Source: Eubacterium sp. 14-2
GTDB lineage: Bacteria; Bacillota; Clostridia; Lachnospirales; Lachnospiraceae
DNA: 64,000 bases
Reading direction: 5' to 3'
NCBI RefSeq assembly: GCF_000403845.2
Contig: NZ_KE159567.1
Span: 1,868,911-1,932,910, forward strand
A program made the translations under genes and the position numbers. This document shows, piece after piece, positions 62,701 through 64,000 of this stretch (positions within the stretch are counted from its first letter, which is position 1; every line of letters starts with the position of its first letter). Under the pieces are notes generated by a model that made no database searches, had not been told where the DNA came from, and worked only from the letters and a program-made list of their open reading frames with translations.

Positions 62701-62986
62701 ATTTTACCATATCCCCAGGTTTTCCCAGAGAATTTGTCAGAGACAGGATTTTGGGTTTGTCCTCATCTGACACATGGCTTGCCACTCCGTAAAAACCATC
62801 ATTTACACACTCCTGTACTGTCTCATAGTCCAGCATATGCAATGCTGCCTGATTCATGGACAATATTTCACAATCGTTCCCATTTTTTACCACGTAGCGG
62901 ATAATTCCGAATTCAATAGTATCATAAATACTTTCCAGTAACATCTCCTGTTCCCGGATTTTGTTCTCACGCGCCCTGTCATCCAT
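59729..62986 (-). CDS. Soluble PAS-containing hybrid histidine kinase with two receiver domains
   Basis: 1085-aa protein. Several PAS/PAC-like modules fill residues 1-560, with no membrane segment. The HisKA H-box follows with phosphorylatable H580 (SRMSHDIRTPLNAIIGM), then HATPase_c (N box FMNLLSNAIKYTPEGG; G boxes DTGIGMAPE, GTGLGMAI), then two receivers with D870 (MDWKMPGMDG) and D1008 (MDIQMPVMDG). No output domain or Hpt domain is present, so a separate phosphotransfer partner or a non-transcriptional output is expected. GGAG lies 7 nt before the ATG. Preceded by an independent promoter. Confidence 0.92.
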   Translation of the reverse strand: MDDRARENKIREQEMLLESIYDTIEFGIIRYVVKNGNDCEILSMNQAALHMLDYETVQECVNDGFYGVASHVSDEDKPKILSLTNSLGKPGDMVKFEYQAKSKSGDSRWISASSKLLKLDQNQNPVIQRTMTDITEKKELELQLRQEREVYQLALESSADILYEYDMTKDCLIMYMPYTDSYGNKHTRQEIIADYRNKVIAGESVRAEDVSKLKKLFTGSMEDNMEIQLKTEEGVRWYRVFGKKVFENGRAIRIVGTMHDIHEVKEVQRENQNNLEELRINRLAINSLSNSYTGIHYVNLRSNTYYAVRIPGHLKSMIPKRGDYTDVIYHYIETQVAFEDRGKVSKFVDPEYLIRQLSPRNSHIETEFRCVRKEQNHPVWNRLEINLVSCKNNIPEYVTINFLDITGEKRRALKRQYDNALLGYAISDSYDSIFEIGLEHDTVYRVIFDGKEVSRKKYARHFTDMVQENLQHLIHPDSREEYLLMMNLERLRTQTGENYSELLIQNEEGSYEWISLTLRTVVRDNSKRMLLFTKNVDARKRKELETLEREQKSREAIMEACEAANRANEAKSQFLSRMSHDIRTPLNAIIGMTAIAGTHLDDRDRIQDCLGKISSSGKLLLNLINEVLDMSKVENGNISLNEEEFNLSDIIQNILEVIKPNLTEKSQEIKVDIRSLQHEEVVGDTLRLQQVFMNLLSNAIKYTPEGGRVTLHIRERKSTVSSAGCYEFIFEDTGIGMAPEFIPKLFEPFERAEDSRVSKIQGTGLGMAITQSIVHMMNGTIHVESELNQGTRITVTIFLRLQDRELESVAELEDLSILVVDDDPDICEHTCVMLKNIGMRGESVCSGADAVLRVENAHQRDDDYFAVIMDWKMPGMDGIETTRAIRSLVGPEVPVIILSSYDWSEIEAEAKEAGVNGFISKPLFRSRLVYALKKFLPGSETEHTVETEQIHFEEKRILLVEDNELNREIAEEIIGATGVTIECAENGKEATDLVSSRPEGYYDLIFMDIQMPVMDGYEATKAIRELEKQRQQSVPVIAMTANAFMEDIQNARKAGMNAHLAKPLDIRQLMETLKKWLAPKENGRN

Positions 62987-63060
62987 AAAACTGCTCCTCT
63001 GTTCGGCTGAAACTGCGGCATTTTCTTTTACTGCCTGTATTGATTTTTAACATTTCCTTT

Positions 63061-63090
63061 ATTATAACCCTTTCAGCGGCAGAAAAGCAA
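63061..63090 (-). promoter_or_regulatory. Candidate promoter for the hybrid kinase
   Basis: Minus-strand TATAAT (63061-63066) with TTGCTT 18 bp upstream (63085-63090); about 75 nt from the ATG. Confidence 0.45.
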
Positions 63091-63120
63091 TAAAAAAAGA
63101 ATCCTGAAAAGCAGGATTCT
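63091..63120 (-). terminator. Terminator downstream of the 125-aa unknown gene
   Basis: AGAATCCTG (63098-63106) / CAGGATTCT (63112-63120), loop AAAAG, followed on the minus strand by T7 (63098-63092). It lies directly before the promoter for the hybrid kinase. Confidence 0.85.
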
Positions 63121-63143
63121 CTTTCCGATGTTATGTGCATATT

Positions 63144-63521
63144 TTACTTTTTCGTATCGCTCTTCGGTTCAGCTGCGGCGGTTCCGATGGTTTTAGGTCT
63201 GCCTCTGCCCGGCTGTCGTTTCTTTTTCAGCGCTTCCATCCGCTCCCTGTGGTTTTCATCCACAATACGCCTGATTTTGGCGAGACGCTCAGCTTCTGCC
63301 TGTTCCAGTTCTTCCCGTTTTTTCTGAGCCAGCTTCCGGCATTCCTCCTGCAGGTTTGTATCTTCCAGTACAAGGAATTTTTCAAAAGCAATGGGAAAAG
63401 CGAAAATTTTGGGCTGCTCTGTCCCGAAAAACTGCACCCGTATTTTGAGGGCAGTTTCTTCCACAATTTTTCCTGTGCCAAATTTGTCATGGGAAACGGT
63501 TTCGTTGACTAATGATTTCAT
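63144..63521 (-). CDS. Hypothetical protein with a basic coiled-coil tail
   Basis: 125-aa protein I do not recognise by name. The first ~60 residues form a beta-rich part (ETVSHDKFGTGKIVEETALK) reminiscent of small SH3/Tudor-like RNA- or polymerase-binding modules, and the rest is a charged helix (KKREELEQAEAERLAKIRR) ending in a basic KKKRQPGRGRPKT AT-hook-like motif. ATG at 63521 is used (GGGG lies 10 nt ahead); an ATG 10 codons upstream lacks an SD. DNA or RNA binding is plausible but unproven. Confidence 0.7.
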   Translation of the reverse strand: MKSLVNETVSHDKFGTGKIVEETALKIRVQFFGTEQPKIFAFPIAFEKFLVLEDTNLQEECRKLAQKKREELEQAEAERLAKIRRIVDENHRERMEALKKKRQPGRGRPKTIGTAAAEPKSDTKK

Positions 63522-63576
63522 CCTGATCACCCCTTGTCTGATTTTAGTCATCTGTTACAGCAGATTTTATGGTACT

Positions 63577-63605
63577 ATTTTACCATTTTTTTCGGTTTTT
63601 GTCAG
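63577..63605 (-). promoter_or_regulatory. Candidate promoter for the 125-aa unknown gene
   Basis: Minus-strand CTGACA (63600-63605), 17-bp spacer, TAAAAT (63577-63582); each is one base off consensus. 56 bp upstream of the ATG. Confidence 0.55.
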
Positions 63606-63709
63606 GAATTTTATGGAAAAAATTTATTTTCAGTAAAAAGTACAAGGGACAGATAGACTGTTTTTGTGCATTTTTAACGATAAATCTCCGGATTTTGCAA
63701 TAAGGCAAT

Positions 63710-63739
63710 CATGGGACCTGTCAGAAGACAGGCCCCATG
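63710..63739 (-). terminator. Hairpin downstream of the copper-chaperone-like gene
   Basis: CATGGGACCTGTC (63710-63722) pairs with GACAGGCCCCATG (63727-63739) with one mismatch, loop AGAA. The T-tract on the minus strand is weak (ATTGCCTTATTGC). Confidence 0.6.
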
Positions 63740-63767
63740 GCACCAGATTAGCAGGAAAAGCTGCTGA

Positions 63768-63977
63768 TTACTGTAAGGAAATTACTTTATAATCTTTTTC
63801 TTCCACTGCTTTTATCAGCGCTTCGTCTGAAACGGTTCCGGTCAGTATTATGACTGCCGTACCAGACTCATGACTTACTTTTGCCTCTGATACTTCCGGA
63901 AATGCTTCCAGACATTTCTTTACGGCTGCTTCGCAGTGTCCGCACATCATTCCCTCGATTTTCATTGTCTTTTCCAT
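63768..63977 (-). CDS. CopZ-like heavy-metal-associated domain protein
   Basis: 69-aa single HMA domain with the copper-binding GMMCGHCEAAVKK motif and a ferredoxin-like beta-alpha-beta pattern. The family shuttles Cu(I) to CopA ATPases; no CopA is visible before the window edge. GGAGG precedes the ATG. Copper is likely, but other soft metals are possible. Confidence 0.92.
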   Translation of the reverse strand: MEKTMKIEGMMCGHCEAAVKKCLEAFPEVSEAKVSHESGTAVIILTGTVSDEALIKAVEEKDYKVISLQ

Positions 63978-64000
63978 GTTCTGTTCCTCCTTTATATTTC

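Noticed and set aside
1-64000. tRNA or rRNA genes, transposons
   Set aside because: None recognised on either strand.

Overview
The window reads as a contiguous piece of a Clostridia chromosome, most likely a Lachnospiraceae member. Pointers are a PolC-type replicative polymerase, an L27 with a cleavable N-terminus encoded beside the Prp protease, RecU, a short HisG with HisZ, a YlbJ-like sporulation membrane protein, the low-to-medium GC content, and two protein families I associate with Lachnospiraceae (DUF6323/DUF6179, named from memory). Almost everything is housekeeping. I see no rRNA, tRNA, CRISPR array, prophage or insertion sequence.

Layout. 1-4174 (+): end of ylmH, aroB, lspA, an RluD-type synthase, then a separately promoted cytidylate-kinase-like gene. 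4295-6435 (-): a XerS-like tyrosine recombinase, dtd and a YneA-like LysM protein, the last divergent from lexA (6605-7222, +) across a cluster of LexA-box-like sites. 7345-11583 (-): the rplU-prp-rpmA-obgE-yhbY-nadD-yqeK-rsfS operon with its promoter. 11693-15579 (-): RNase G-like protein, a DUF2344 protein and a TIGR03960-type radical SAM protein. 15683-17700 (-): three genes of unknown function with repeats and an operator-like palindrome. 18008-23309 (-): the histidine operon hisZ-hisG-hisD-hisB-hisIE, with a consensus promoter and a candidate operator. 23450-31617 (-): recU, pseudouridine synthases, YgiQ, HAD, DegV, M23 and PepD. 31668-32585 (+): ylbJ-like. 32589-39354 (-): coaD, rsmD, cinA, pgsA, rimO, rpoZ, gmk, yicC. 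39425-42643 (-): carB. 42831-44923 (-): a frameshifted chemotaxis receptor. Then rlmH, xpt (+), an SCP2 protein, and 46921-59534 (-): polC-ispG-rseP-dxr-cdsA-uppS and frr-pyrH-bactofilin-polysaccharide deacetylase. 59729-63977 (-): a soluble hybrid histidine kinase, a small unknown protein and a CopZ-like protein.

Most genes belong to translation and ribosome maturation, envelope and isoprenoid synthesis (uppS, cdsA, dxr, ispG, rseP), histidine synthesis, and DNA replication or repair with the SOS response.

The least ordinary signals are: (i) a HisA/HisF-like barrel lacking both catalytic aspartates, fused in front of HisI-HisE; (ii) an exact 23-bp tandem duplication that frameshifts the chemotaxis receptor and whose removal restores one long frame; (iii) a XerS-like recombinase with a 13-bp inverted repeat upstream and a 78-bp-period direct repeat downstream; (iv) the DUF6323/DUF6179-like pair under an operator-like palindrome; and (v) several dispersed palindromic intergenic repeats. 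I found no clear, wholly new multi-gene system; (i)-(iv) are the best leads. No similarity searches were run: names rest on motifs recognised by eye.
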